Source: Hofstenia miamia (taxonomy: Eukaryota; Xenacoelomorpha; Acoela). Taken from it: 64,000 nt of DNA. Made by a program: the position numbers and the translations under genes. Location of the stretch: assembly GCA_004352715.1 (NCBI GenBank), contig SCFE01000099.1, positions 744,350-808,349 of the forward strand. The letters are read 5' to 3'. Numbering within the stretch: the stretch's first letter is position 1; every line of letters begins with the position of its first letter. Positions 45,143-58,019 of the stretch are shown here, piece by piece. Under the pieces are notes generated by a model. The model was not told the origin of the DNA. It worked only from the letters and a program-made list of their open reading frames with translations, and did not search any database.

Positions 45143-48100
45143 ATTATCTAACAAAATGGCATAATCACAATGGTTCAGTTGCATACAAATGGAGAAGGGA
45201 AGCAGACCATTTCCCTTTGAAATAAAATTGCAAGCCTGTTGGCGCCCACCAAAATCACAATGAAGAAATCATTAGAATGGCACTTTGGTTTTTATGCTAA
45301 ATAACTCTGATTAAATGGTGTTCATTTAAGAAATCATATGTTTTTGAATAAATTCAAGGATTGAGAATGTGTTTATTTTTAATTAATTTGCCTTGATGCT
45401 ATTGTTAGGAAAAACTATTTTGGGACAGCAAGTTTTGAAAATTGTGTAGCAATTTTAAGTGCCTTTTGCATTCATAACAAATTCATAATACAACGAATGA
45501 ATGTGTTAAGTACATACAAAAATTAAATGCTCTTATTGCAGCTTATGAATAAATGTTGCTTTTTTGTATCTGGTATATTTGACCAATTGCTGATAGAAAA
45601 GCTGGCAATAGCGAAAAATTGCTAGATATTCACTGATGTACACAGAGCAAAAGCAAAAATTCCTATTTCTGTGATATTTCCAATCTCTGTGCCCCTCACC
45701 AAGGCAGCTGCCTCTGCCAAGTATCTATTTTTCTCACACACATTGCTTAATTTTTCAATGCCACTTCTGCTACTGGATTGCATGTTTGGTTTAAATCAAA
45801 AAGCTTAGGGGCTGAGGCCAGAGCCCAGAGCAAGAGCCAAGGAGCAGACCATAATTATTCCAAGCAATACACACTACACTGGAAAATTATTTGACAATTT
45901 TGAAGGAAAAAATGAGGATTGATTATAAATTCATTATACATCTGCAGACATTTGTATTATTATTAAGGAAGAAGAAATTATTATCTGCTGTTGTCAGCAT
46001 CATTGAAACAGTTATAACTGACACTAATTTGTTAACATATGAAAACATTTGGAATAAAATTTTTTACCCTGCAATTGATTTTGCCATAACTTATGGAATT
46101 AATGTAGAATGCAAGCATGCAAGAAATTTCTAAATGACAAAGAAGAAATATCAAATCATTCAATTGGTGAAATTTTATTACCCATTATAAATGCAATTTT
46201 ATCAGAAATGGATCAACAATTACTTATTCCCCAAAAAATGTAAGAGCATTTTATTCTTTGTAAATATGTGTTGCTTAGCTGAAATCTATGAGATAGAGAA
46301 AGGCTTTTTGAAATTGGAGTACATTCAAGTATAATGTCTGATAAATCTTAGCCTTAAGCAGCCTAGCTTTCATTTTAAAGGAAAAACCATTTTTCCACAT
46401 TTACAAAGAATTTTCTTCAAGCTTATTTACAAATTTGAAAATCTGCATTGGTAGGTCTATTGGGGAACATACATTAATGCAATGTTGAAAATTTCTATTA
46501 TAGCTTATTGCTGTGACAGAGATTGTTGAATAGATTAACAAGTTTTCTTAGAAATTTCAAATTTTTTGAAAAAGATTTAAATTCTCTCCATATTTAGTGT
46601 TAATGTATTTAGAAGGTTTAGAGCCTCTGGAAGTAACAAAGAACTTTGACTGTTTTTTATATGTGCAAAGATATTCCAGACCCATTGAGGCATGCCATTC
46701 ACAAAGTAAGAAGTCGAGGGGCAGAGACTTTGCACAATGACACACCTTGATGGGACAAGGCCAATGCTCGGATTTAGGGCGAAAAAAAAGAGGATACTCT
46801 CTTCTATCACGTGGTGCATTTAGATTGAGCACACCATTAAGTGTTTAAAAAAATTTTATAGGATCATGAAAATCTTAAAAATCACCAGGCTGTTAAATGT
46901 TAAAAAGTCAAATGGCGCTTGCTAAAATTCAATAAATGAGTTATATTGCTAAAATTTTTGCAGTTTTATTTGTTGAAAGTGTTTATTGATTTTGCCTATG
47001 AAACAACTGATGTAAACTGTTTTGGATAAAAACATTGAGTATTGCATTAGCAATTTCTAAATAAATAAAAAAACTAAGTCATTTTCCAACAACAACTGAG
47101 CATTTTAGAAAAATTGATAAATACAAGTATTTTCTATTTCAATGTTTGTATATACATGTATCCTAGAGTTGTAACTACTTGCTTTACGTAAATAACAGTT
47201 AATAAAATCTATTAAATAGTGAGAGAAAGTGTGCCCACTTGATTGATAAGGTGATACACTGTCAAGCTTAATTATTTGATACAAAAGGTGGACGAAAATA
47301 ACAAAATGCAGTTAGATCCCTGAAATCAAGTTGTAGGGCAAGATGGAAGGGGTGGCATACCTTCAATTTTATTGTGAATTTGTGTGACCAACAACTATGT
47401 AATTTAGTTTGACATAGAAGTTAAACCATGTATTACTCACTTAATTCATCAAACTGTAATAACTCAGACATTGCATCAAAAAAGTAGAGATATCAGTGCA
47501 ATTGATGACCAACCTAATTCAGTCCTACAATTAGACTACTTGTCGTGGAAAATGTATTAAAAGAAACATTCAAATCTTTATAAAAAGTTTTTTACAAATA
47601 TTCTGTTGTTCATTTGATATTTCCAAGCAGAAGGTATTTATTTTCTTGTGCACCAGTTGGCCAATTTTAGCTAGGGAAGTAATGCAGCTTGTTTATGAGG
47701 TGTAGAATATTACATTCAACCAGTGGCGTATGCATGGAGAATGTTTCCCTTAAATTTTCAACATTGATTTTGCTTGATGTAATAAAAACAAATTTATAAA
47801 TTGTTTAAGAAAATATTAAAAACAAATATGGTGAGATGTATTCTCAGGATCTATTTTTTCAATATTTTAAAAAGTTAAACAAATTTGCCCTGCTTTTGGT
47901 CACTCATGGTGATAAGAAATGAAATGTCCTTCAGTTAGAAATTCCTGTGTAGGTTCCAGTTTTCCAAATTATTGAGCTGACTAGTGACATTGAAGATGAA
48001 TTGCACCACAAACTCATTTTCATCCAGTGCATTTTTGAAAGCACTACAAGCATTAATGCAAGTCAAGCCAAAGATATTCCAATAAACAGCAACCAGAAAC

Positions 48101-50510
48101 GTAATTTAACTAGTTTTGTAAACTTCAATTAATCATGTGGACACAGCAGCATACAACAATTGGTTTTTTGGTAAAATTTAATAATCGCTAGTTTCTGTTT
48201 GCCTCTATGGATCATTCTGGTAAAGCTCTCCGCTGGTAAGCATTGCCTTCCAAACTTCAGTTTTTCCTAATTTTTATGATGCGCGGTATTCCTGCTGATC
48301 CATTTCTGCACCATTGAAAGAGATGCAAGAAAATTTTCAGTAGCCTCTTCCCAGATTAGTTGCATACTTGCTATTGAATCCCAAGTTAGTTGAGTTGTAT
48401 ATAAACTTACATTTGCTTAATATCCCGGAAAAACTCCATTCCATTCAGAGATAGGATCGGATCGGATCTCGGATCGGATCGGATCGAGATCTTTATTTTG
48501 AGAAAATTCGGATCTGTTTCGGATCCAAAAATTTTTAAAACTTGTATACTTGTACATTTTATAGATTACACACATTTTCACATTGAAACCAAATTTAAGT
48601 GTGTTAACAATTTTCAAAGTGAAATTTTGTAATTGAATTTCATTGTTCACACAGCAGGTTCCATCTTATTCATTCCAACAACTTATAAAATTGGTGACAA
48701 ATACCTCAAATCTGAAAATGCGATTCATGTTAGCCATCACATAATGATAAAATAGTAAAGCAACCAAAAAAATTTGTTTGTACAAACTTGCAAATGGAAG
48801 AACAGAATTCTGAAAAGGATTCTCTCTAATATGTATGTCAAAGAAAAAGTACAGAACACAGAGAAGCAAGTGGAATACCTTAGGATTTGCAAACACTGCC
48901 AAAATGTAAAATACTAACATAAATTGGGATGCACTTCAATCGAAAAATCTCATTTAAATATGCACTCTAAGCAACTTGCAATGCCAAGATAATTTTAGTA
49001 CTCAGAAGGTTTGTCACTATAATCACTAATACAAAAATGTTTATGGAACCATACCGTCGGCATACTATTAATATGGTATTAGTTAATTTTATGTTGCTGT
49101 TAATAATTTAAAATTTTTAATCCAATTTCAGTAAAATTCAAAATTTATATTTACATCTCAAATTTCGTTTGAAAAATTATTTTTTCGATCACTGATTTTA
49201 ATACACTCTACAACAAATTTTTTAATGTCTTGCAATATAAATTTTGGGGTTGCTTTTTAATTTGCCATTATTTGTGCTAATCTTGTTTTCATTGTCTTAG
49301 CTGCAATTTTGAAGTAAATTTATCTTGTTTGAAACAACTTCAATTCATAGTGACATTGCAAAGTGGTTATTTCTAAATTTGGATGTTAAAAATTAATATA
49401 GGAGGTAATACAATAAAAAACTCAACTATTTAAACTCTATAAATATATTGTAATTATAGTTGATGACAATTTTAGGAACTAGATTATTACAAAGCTTGCA
49501 AATAAGTTGATTTGCATGCACTATTTTGCAAGTGGTGTCTATATTTATCTCAAGATAGTGTTAAAGCACTTAAAATTTTCTATTAGCATTTAGAAAAACA
49601 AATATTTTTAAGTCCATGTTTATTTATTGTTAGAATGCTAATATAAATTCGGATCTGTTTCGTATTGAAAACCAAAATTTTGTTGAAATTTCGGATCGGA
49701 TCTTAAAATGATGGATCCGATTTCATCTTTGATTCCATACTTATTTCTAAACCAAATCATCAAGGATGTTGTGTTCGTAAAACCTCTTTGCCAATTGACA
49801 TCTAATGAAAGCTATCAGCTCCTTCAAAGACATATTTGAGTTTCTCGATTTAATGTGATTAACTGTGTATAAAAGAATTACTGGAAATATAATTTGATTC
49901 ACAAATTGCAGCAGGGTTTCAATGAGTATGCCATTGAATTTCGGACAAATCTGTAGCACAAAGAGTGCTTTGAATAATGTTCTAGATGAATATCGGATTT
50001 TCTAAAGAGGGTAATGCTGTTGCGCTTTCGTGTTTCAACGGGAATGCCACCTGCTAAGTTTGTTCACAATAGGTTGCAAAATTCATATCATTACTAACTC
50101 CCATTGCTTCACAAAAAATTCTTATTATTCATTCCCTAAAACTCATTGTAGCCTTTGTATAATTTTTGGAGATTGTTATTGCTGAAAATATTTCAGACAT
50201 ATAATAATCGTGCTGAAATTTACGTTTTGCACATGTATAAGCACCTTGTAAATTTCATGCAATTCAATAGATAAAGAATAATATGGAAATAGCATACAAT
50301 AACATATAAGGACCTTGGAACACAAAATATCATAGATGGATATTAATGGCATTCAAACATTGTTGAATGCACACTAAACACACTTAAGTTAATTATTTTC
50401 AAACTACAGAATCATAAAAAATTCAAAATATGCATTTGGTATATATTGCAAATATATGCAATTGAAAATATTTCAAAAATCTAAATACCCCAATAATACC
50501 AATAACCTGT
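45143..50510. other. Mostly gene-free DNA downstream of the sulfotransferase gene
   Basis: No convincing exon. An 80-codon plus-strand frame (45891-46133) and overlapping minus-strand frames (46557-46832) have no motifs I can name with confidence and lack good splice context. CpG frequency begins to rise again from about 46.7 kb. The GGATC-rich tracts at 48.45 and 49.65 kb lie here. Confidence 0.4.
48454..49720. repeat. GGATC-iterated tracts about 1.2 kb apart
   Basis: The first tract (48454-48526) contains repeated GGATC units in mostly GGATCGGATC arrangement. The second (49649-49720) contains TCGGATCTGTTTCG, an exact copy of part of the first, plus more GGATC units. The direct repeat of TTCGGATCTGTTTCG at 48507 and 49648 suggests the ends of one element. 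No ORF lies between them. Confidence 0.45.
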
Positions 50511-53500
50511 TTAATTGAAGTTTTTTTTAATTTCAAGGAGTTTTTTATAGAAATGTAGTTGCTTTTCATGGAGACTCAAATGTTTATTTGGTAGAAAAAA
50601 GCGGTCAAATTCAAGTGGATCGCTCCTACTGAAAAAACCTTGGCTTGCACCAACATCTGCAAATGCACTACAATGCTCAATCATTTGATACAAACTCTTT
50701 GCTGTCCACCAATTCTGCGGAAATGTCCCAGAAGGAAGTGCAGTCCACATTAACATGCTGCTATCATATGGTAATCCCGAAAAACTACACATAAATTGGA
50801 TGACTTCTCCAGGTTTCAAAATTAAGTCATTGCTGTCTATTACCACAACCTGCTTTTTAGTATTCTTTAAGTATCTAAATGGAATTTTACAAAACACTTA
50901 ACCTTACAAAATATAATGCGAAAATTTTTCAGTTCATTGAGAGATAAAGGAAACTTCTCATTTCAGAGTGTAGGTAATTTTATTATTCGATTTTAATTTA
51001 AAGAGTGCTATATATATATNNNNNNNNNNNNNNNNNNNNNNNNNNNNNNNNNNNNNNNNNNNNNNNNNNNNNNNNNNNNNNNNNNNNNNNNNNNNNNNNN
51101 NNNNNNNNNNNNNNNNNNNNNNNNNNNNNNNNNNNNNNNNNNNNNNNNNNNNNNNNNNNNNNNNNNNNNNNNNNNNNNNNNNNNNATATATATATATATA
51201 TAGGTATTTCCTACAAATATGGAAATTCTTAAAAATATGAATGAATGCTAAATGCTAATTTAAATTAAATGCATCGAATCACCTGTAGAGATCTAGCAAG
51301 GCCTCATTTCCACTTAGCAGTTTGCCACTAGCTTGATCTTCCTCAACCTTGTTGAATGCAATATTCATTTTTTCTTGTGCCATTTTCGTTGATGATGACA
51401 CTGAAGCAAATGGATGGCGGATGAGGATCACATGAGATGCGTCATTGGGAATCAACGTGTAATCTCCATTCAAAGTAAATGCAAATTCTTTGACTAAATA
51501 CAACTTTTTAGATTTTTGAAAAGCATCTAAAATAAATATATTTTACCAAGTTTGTAGCTCTTGCATTCTTGACATTTGCTTGACCTATCTTTGATCTCTA
51601 TTAAAAAACTGGAAGCTCGATAAATATTCATTTTTGTGATTTTTGATACTGCAAAAGATCAATACATATATTAATATAAAAGAGCAAATATAAGTGTTTG
51701 GTTAGAAACGAAACAATATTGAAATAATTGTAGTTAATTATGAATGTTCCATTTAAATCAAAAGCGAGGAAAAACCTGTAATAATTCTTAGAAGGCATCA
51801 CAATATCACATTTGGTTACGGGGAAAGTACTAAAAAATTCACAGGAAAATTCGTGACAAGTTATAATTTTAGTAAAATGTGAAATTTTCAAATACCTTGA
51901 TATATACAGTGTATATATTTATGGTTTACTTTTAGATATGTAAATGCACTTAACGATTGTAAAATAATTTTTGCAGAGAATTTAAATATCGACAGAAAAC
52001 CTTTATTCTAAATATACAGTCTTATGGATCAAATGACGCAAATTTGCAGCACTAAGGATGCTACAAAACGTGGCTAACTGCTGCATTTGGTAATATGCTT
52101 GATGTGACATCTATTATTGCCAGGGATCTCTAAAAAAAGCATTTCGCAAAATTTTGAAAAGAAATTTTATAATTCAGTTAACAGAGCTGCTCTGAAAGAT
52201 GCATGTCTATAAAAACCCATCTCCATGCAACCCAAAAATGGAGGTCAGTATTTTTCCGAAAAATGTGTAATTAACACAAATTTTAGAGAAAAGTTGCATA
52301 TGTTGAGCAACCCATTGCAATAGTAAGGCCAGTAAAATTTGTGGCGTTGTCAAAAGGAGAAAATTTGAAAACTTGGATTTTCAAGTGCGAAAAATAGCAA
52401 TGACTGTATGGCATTTGGAATTTAAGTAGAAAACAAGATTATTTTGTGTTCTGATACTTTTAATTCATTTTACAGGTTTTTTGAAGGTGGTCAATTCTGA
52501 CATCTTCGGGCATTTAAAGGGGATCGAATTTTCAGGCTTTCTCAACTAAAAATAGATGAGACTAGTAAATAATGCCGCATTGTCATTGGCAAAAAAACGC
52601 AAAGAAGCTTTCCCCATGACATCACGCTGTTTACATGCATTTCAATATTAAGTAAGTCGATTTTGAGGGAGGCCAATGGAGCATAGAAGTTATCAACTTT
52701 TGACTTGTTGCTCCCAATTTTTTTAACAAAAGAACAGAATCAAATACTAAATGAATATCAAGTACTTGGTTTGCAGGATCTCCAAGCGATTGGTCGATAT
52801 CTATTGTACATTTACTTGAAATAATTAGCAAATACTAAAAAGGTATAGTGTACTAGCTCAAAAAAGATAATTACAAATATATTGACGATATCCTTATTCC
52901 ATTACCATATGTTTGTAGAAGAGACAAAATTTCCTAAGTTAGAGAATTCACTGTCAATTTCAATAGTAGGATCAAATATAGCTTTTGCTGATATCCGAAT
53001 AATAGGAACAGCCCAAATTACAACTGGAAGATTAGTTTTAAAACAGACAATACTTTTATATGGTCCTTCCGAATTTACATTTCCAACGAATGATTTGTCA
53101 TCATAACGAACTTCTTCCAGATGCATCCTATCCAATTACAAACAAATATTACTTGTTATATTTCCATTTAATTTAAATAAGGACAACACTGAAGAAGAAT
53201 TTTGTTTTCCACTAGCGACGTTTGGGTATTTCTAACACAAAAAAGTGGAACATACAAACGCATGTATTCATAAACTGAAGAAGATATACATCTTCAACAA
53301 TGGGCCATTAATGGCCCAGTGGTCAAATGCAAATAATGACCGGTTATGGAAACAATAATGGGCTTCAATGGCCCATGAATCCTTATTGCTTGGGAATTAG
53401 TTTTTTTAACAAGCAATGAGATTAGTTTTAGCAAATAATGCATACATAAAAAGTTTTGAATAAATCTGAGTGCAAAAAACTTTTCTGCATATTACGTTCA

Positions 53501-53561
53501 ATTGGCGCACAATATCCACATTTTATTTAGTGCAACATATACTCATACTAAGGTATTTAGC

Positions 53562-53598
<37 letters not shown>

Positions 53599-55730
53599 GA
53601 AGTAGTTAACGACATATGTTATGGTTAAAGAAACAGTTTCATAACCAAATAATTAATAGACATTACTTTCGTAGAATTTATGATAATCGATTAGCAGTCC
53701 TCCACCTGGCTACGTCACTGCTCTGTGGATGCATTTTGAACCAATTTGTATTCAAAAATACACTATTTAAAATTCTCCGCTGTGATCATTGACTGTTTTA
53801 CAAACGAATTAATAGAGAAATCTTCAAGAATTCCCAATTATCGCTTTGTTTGAATTGTTTTTATACATATAAGAACTTTGTCTTTTATGTTGCGTTTACA
53901 CTACGGTCACCATTTTTAATGTTTACAAAATGTAAACTAAATGGATCTGCACGGCTCGCATAATTTAAAAAATTAGAACAATACGTCCAATCACTTGACA
54001 ATTAATTGCTTAAAGATCACTGGTGTAAAAGAATTAACAATTTCTTATCTTCATAATTTTCAATATCCTCCAGAAGTTCTATTACCAAGCGGTCCAGTGA
54101 ATCGAATTAATGTGCAAATTTATTAGGAGTATTAATACAGAATAACCTCAATTGGGATAGTCATATAGAATATATAAGAAAGAAAGCCACGAAAAAATTT
54201 CCCTATCTACGCCAATAAAAACGAAGTAAAATTCCTAACAGACATTGTTAATATATATAAAATTCTTACAAGATCATCATTTGAATATGTTGCTCCTGTA
54301 TGGCACCACAGCATTACATTAGAACAAAGCAAGAAGTGAGAAACCATTCAAATGCGTGCTCTAAGAATTATATTTAGAGATTATAATTTGGAAATGCTAT
54401 GATAGCTGCCAATTGTAATTCACTATACGAAAGACCGCAAATGTTATGTGATCGGCTAGGGATACAGATGCAAAAAACATCACATCCATTGCACGACTTA
54501 ACTTCCAAAACAGTGAATGGGACCAAATTTATGGGGCGAAATAAATGAAGGAAAGGTGTATCTTCTCTTAAATATACTAGGTAATTCCAAATATTACCGA
54601 CCGCAAAGTTCCTAACTAGTTTTACACATTTTTTACATTTATCTTTATTTTCTTTATATTTATGTATGGACGATTATTCAATCCATTGATTGCGAATGCA
54701 AATAAATTTTCTCTCTCTCTAAACGGCAGCCTAGTTACAAATAAATTTTTAGTAATTCCTAATTGTGGGATGCACTTATTGGATAGCTAAGTAGTAATTA
54801 CAAATTGTAGAGATACTCTCTAATCTTAGGATATATATAGTTAACCCCCCTCATTTCGACTAGTTTAAGTAATCCAAGTGGGTATTTGAATCTTTTGGAA
54901 CAAATGTACATATAAAAAAGATCGATATAATCCAGCTCAATTTTGATCAAATAAGTTATGTTCCAGTTGACAAAAAAAATCAATGTTCTTTTATCAAAAT
55001 ATGTAAAACTTATTTGTTGATCTCTAATAGTTGAATATATTCACAGCATATTTATGCATTGGGCATACTAGATATACATATTTAGTAATCATTTTCTTTA
55101 GAATTAAATCCTCTATGACTATTCTGTTTTCTATAATTTTTAGTGTATCAATTCTAATAAACATTTGAGCACATAGTTTGTTTTATCTGTCAGTCAAATT
55201 CCTTTCTGCAAGGCTGTATATAAATAGCAATATGATTATTAAATTAAATATGAATATAAAGTTATACGAAATTATAAAATATCACATTTTTTTGAAATAT
55301 ACACAAAAGGAAACGCAAATTCCAAGCTGCAATAGCTATGGTGGCCCCACTAGATACGAAAAATTTTGTGGTAGGAGGCTCAATTTCAGCTTGAAGCAAT
55401 AATTCAAGTGTAATTTATTTAAAATTGTGTTGCATATTTCTAAAAGATATTTTTTGAAAGTTACATACCTACAACATGATGATCTTTGTGCCTTTCTTCA
55501 ATTGTGTTATACACTAGTTGTTTTGTCAGATTATAATCTTCGTCTACTATTCCACTATCTATGAAATGATTATGCAAACGATCTTCAGGTTTTCCACTAA
55601 TAGCTACATAGAAGTACGGTTCAAAAAAACCCTTTACATCATGTCTATTTGATAAGCATCTCAACGCAGCAGTTGACCTTGAGCGAGGTTGTGCCCATAC
55701 AAACAGCTTTGCCTTTTTATCTTTCATCAT
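50511..55730 (-). CDS. Sulfotransferase-family protein (P-loop, small cytosolic form)
   Basis: Predicted PAPS-dependent sulfotransferase. Three exons: 55469-55730, 51283-51493, 50511-50874. All junctions are GT-AG with phases that fit exactly, giving 278 aa. Exon 1 starts MMKDKKAKLFVWAQPRSRST; the QPRSRST segment is the PAPS 5'-phosphosulfate loop, and FFEPYFYVA matches the conserved Glu-Pro that follows. Exon 2 has DASHVILIRHPFASVSSS, the 3'-phosphate-binding motif with its conserved Arg and Ser. Exon 3 carries the C-terminal helices and stop. The pattern resembles the Sulfotransfer_5-type family rather than carbohydrate or estrogen sulfotransferases. No signal peptide or membrane helix is seen, so it is probably cytosolic. 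The substrate cannot be inferred. Intron 1 is ~4 kb and contains a P-like relic and a CR1-like tail. Confidence 0.85.
51020..51185. other. 166-N gap in a (TA)n run
   Basis: In the second intron of the sulfotransferase gene, bounded by TA dinucleotides on both sides. It does not touch coding sequence. Confidence 0.95.
52906..53135 (-). mobile_element. P-element-like transposase fragment
   Basis: Inside the first intron of the sulfotransferase gene, same strand. An open stretch of ~76 codons begins LDRMHLEEVRYDDKSFVGNV and continues PYKSIVCFKTNLPVVIWAVP. It ends at a donor-like ATATG|GTAATG. The LDxMxL...DxxSFxGxV order recalls the catalytic-core start of P-type transposases, and parallels the relic at 20.4 kb. 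It cannot be part of the sulfotransferase because exons 1 and 2 join in phase without it. Moderate to low certainty. Confidence 0.35.
53301..53318. repeat. Perfect 18-bp palindrome TGGGCCATTAATGGCCCA
   Basis: Perfect self-complementary sequence. A looser relative (AATGGGCTTCAATGGCCCAT) follows at about 53350-53370. Could be a binding site or the core of a small hairpin; no function is shown. Confidence 0.6.
53565..53595. repeat. (AT)n microsatellite
   Basis: Uninterrupted AT dinucleotides in the first sulfotransferase intron. Confidence 0.9.
54120..54710 (+). mobile_element. CR1/L2-like reverse transcriptase C-terminal relic
   Basis: Antisense to the sulfotransferase intron. The translation, with frame changes, contains LLGVLIQNNLNWDSHIEYI, then KKATKK. 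Next come FEYVAPVWHHSI and QMRALRIIFRDY. This order (LGV...W..H, EYASPVWH, QKRALRII) is the thumb/C-terminal region of CR1-type non-LTR elements of aquatic invertebrates. The 3' end runs to AATAAATTTTCTCTCTC near 54710. No RT catalytic core is present. Confidence 0.7.
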
Positions 55731-58015
55731 GTGTTGTAGTTTAACAAAGTAAACTTTGCAATGGAATCAATGGTCACTTTGAGATGCAAAGTCAAATTTG
55801 ATTTTCATGAACTGTAAACAAACTACTAGCCATTGCTGATTAGATTACTGGACCTGTATTTATTGACTTACGGTAAATGTTGGTAGTTTTAGACAATATG
55901 CTAAAATTGGAATTCAACGCACCTTTTGATGCGCAAAATAGATCCTCGGTGACCCAAGTCACCTAAATTTTACTACATTTAACCACAGTGTTATAATATA
56001 ATGTTGATATTACTAGTATTCATCAATTCATTATTGTACATGAATGTATATGCTTGTAGTACTGACACCTTGTGAATAGATGCAATGCAGCGCAGAATTC
56101 ATTTTAATTAATTAATTGATCCCAGGTTATGCACAATAACAATTTCTAATATAACAGAGAATAATTAGTTAATATCCTAACTAAGTGTCTTTGTTTCACA
56201 TGTACAGCCTGGAATGTATGCATTTAAATATAATGCGCTCATTTCAGTTTTAGTGCAATTCGTAATGCATCACCTTGCTATAAAAGCCAAAAGGCTGTTT
56301 CAGATGCTGATTGAAGACAATTCTGTTAGTAGTGATGCTGAAGATGAAGAACTTGACCATGTAGAAGAAGATATAGAAGACATTGGCAATGAAAGTGAGA
56401 ACCAAGCTTCAACTGCAACATATTTCTTCAAGAACATGCTATTTTAGTTCTACGAGATTATATTGATCAATTAAGGAGAGAATAGACTTTACCAGCACTA
56501 ATAACATTGAGATCTAGACACCAAATATGTTAGTTGAAAAGCAGAAAAACCCAGAAATGAGACGATTATGACAACTCTTGACAAATTTCTAACAACCAAT
56601 ATAACTTTTAGTGCTATATCCTGAAGCAACAAATATGGAAATAAAAATGATCGTAAGTAGGCAGAACTTGATATGGCATAAGTGAAAAGTTGGCTTTTTT
56701 CTAATCCTTGCTAGCAACAATGAAAATTTCCAATAGAATTTGGAAAGAAGCTCTTATCTCATCCAGTTTTCTCAGCAACGTTTTCAAACAATTGAGTTGA
56801 AGGCATATGACGATGCATATGATTTGCAGACCTTGAAACATGCAATAGCAAGAGGGCAACTGACAAGTTTGTACCATTTCACAATGCCCTTGATAAGTTC
56901 ATTTTTGAATGTAGATCTATGTATGTGCTCAGCGAATTTCCGTGCTTCGATCAATAGTTGATTCCATTTCAAGGTCTTTTTCTATTTAAAAAATACTTAA
57001 TATCAAATGCGTATAATACGTTTTTGCGCTACATTTAAATATACAAGTTTTGAATTATTTATTTGTAAACTTGAATATGAATAATTGTTGTTTTAGCTCC
57101 CGAAGGATCCAGGCTATGCAAGCTATTTTTTCTAAAAGGTTATGTATTTCAGGATTAATGTGCACATACATGTACTTGGTTCTCTAGGTGCATTCAGTTT
57201 ACATATAATCCAGATTCAACAGCTTTTCAATATCGTCTAATGCAGCTGTCACACTTTCTATTTTTTAAGAATTGCTATCACAATGCAGATGGGTGTCGCA
57301 AATTCTATAAAATGCATTGGTACTCCTATTCAGATGGTGATAAATTATCCCTTTTTGCGGTCTGAATAGCGACTCGATATAATGGTACCAATACAGAAAA
57401 TGGATCATGTGACAGGTTGAAATTAGTAGCAATTTGCATAGGGATGGAAATTGACAATTAATTTTGAGGAGTGCACTACAGCCGAAATTCTACCTCTTAG
57501 CAACAAAATTTGTGTTTTCATGAGAGCGTTCTGGAAATTGTCATGCTATTTTACTGGTTGGAATATTTCAAAGTGGTCATGTGTTTCAAAAAGAGCGATC
57601 CAAATTTCATCCTGACATATTGGCTGATTTTCAATAACAAATTTACTACAATATCCGATTGTGCTGTTTTTCAGAGAAGAAAATAGTCACTTTGAAATTA
57701 TGAATGCCAAGCTCAGTTATCTCGTCATAGTCGCGCACTCCCATAAAATTACACTACTGTCTGTTTTTGAATCGCTCCCGTGAATCCTGCTAACAAAATA
57801 AGTTAGAGCACTCTCCTGAAACTGTACTATGAGTGTGCACAATATTTTTTTCAAACTGATCAATCCTCAAAATTAATTCTTTACAACCTTCAATCTTACA
57901 ATATTTTAAGAGAAAAAAGTGCATTTATTGAATTCTAAACGTAGAAATGGGACATTTTTAAAATAATAGAAACAGCAACATCCTCTTTAAGTATATAAGT
58001 GGTAATAAGGGCTTC
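55731..58015. other. Upstream flank of the sulfotransferase gene, no confident gene
   Basis: Includes the probable sulfotransferase promoter (55731-56000), in which I see no clear TATA or initiator signal. Plus-strand frames at 56214-56447 (acidic, SSDAEDEELDHVEEDIEDI) and 56740-56961 could be eroded transposon protein, since acidic N-termini of this kind are common in piggyBac-like transposases. No catalytic motif confirms this. Confidence 0.3.
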
Positions 58016-58019
58016 CATT

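Noticed and set aside
45891-46133. 80-codon frame that might be a hAT-like remnant (YENIWNKIFYPAIDFAI)
   Set aside because: The resemblance is a few residues only; no catalytic or dimerisation motif follows, so I could not support it as a feature.
46557-46832. Overlapping minus-strand frames of 80-91 codons
   Set aside because: Two frames over the same bases, no domain, no splice context.
57240-57830. Possible coding sequence between 57.2 and 57.8 kb
   Set aside because: Frames on both strands are broken and no family could be recognised.
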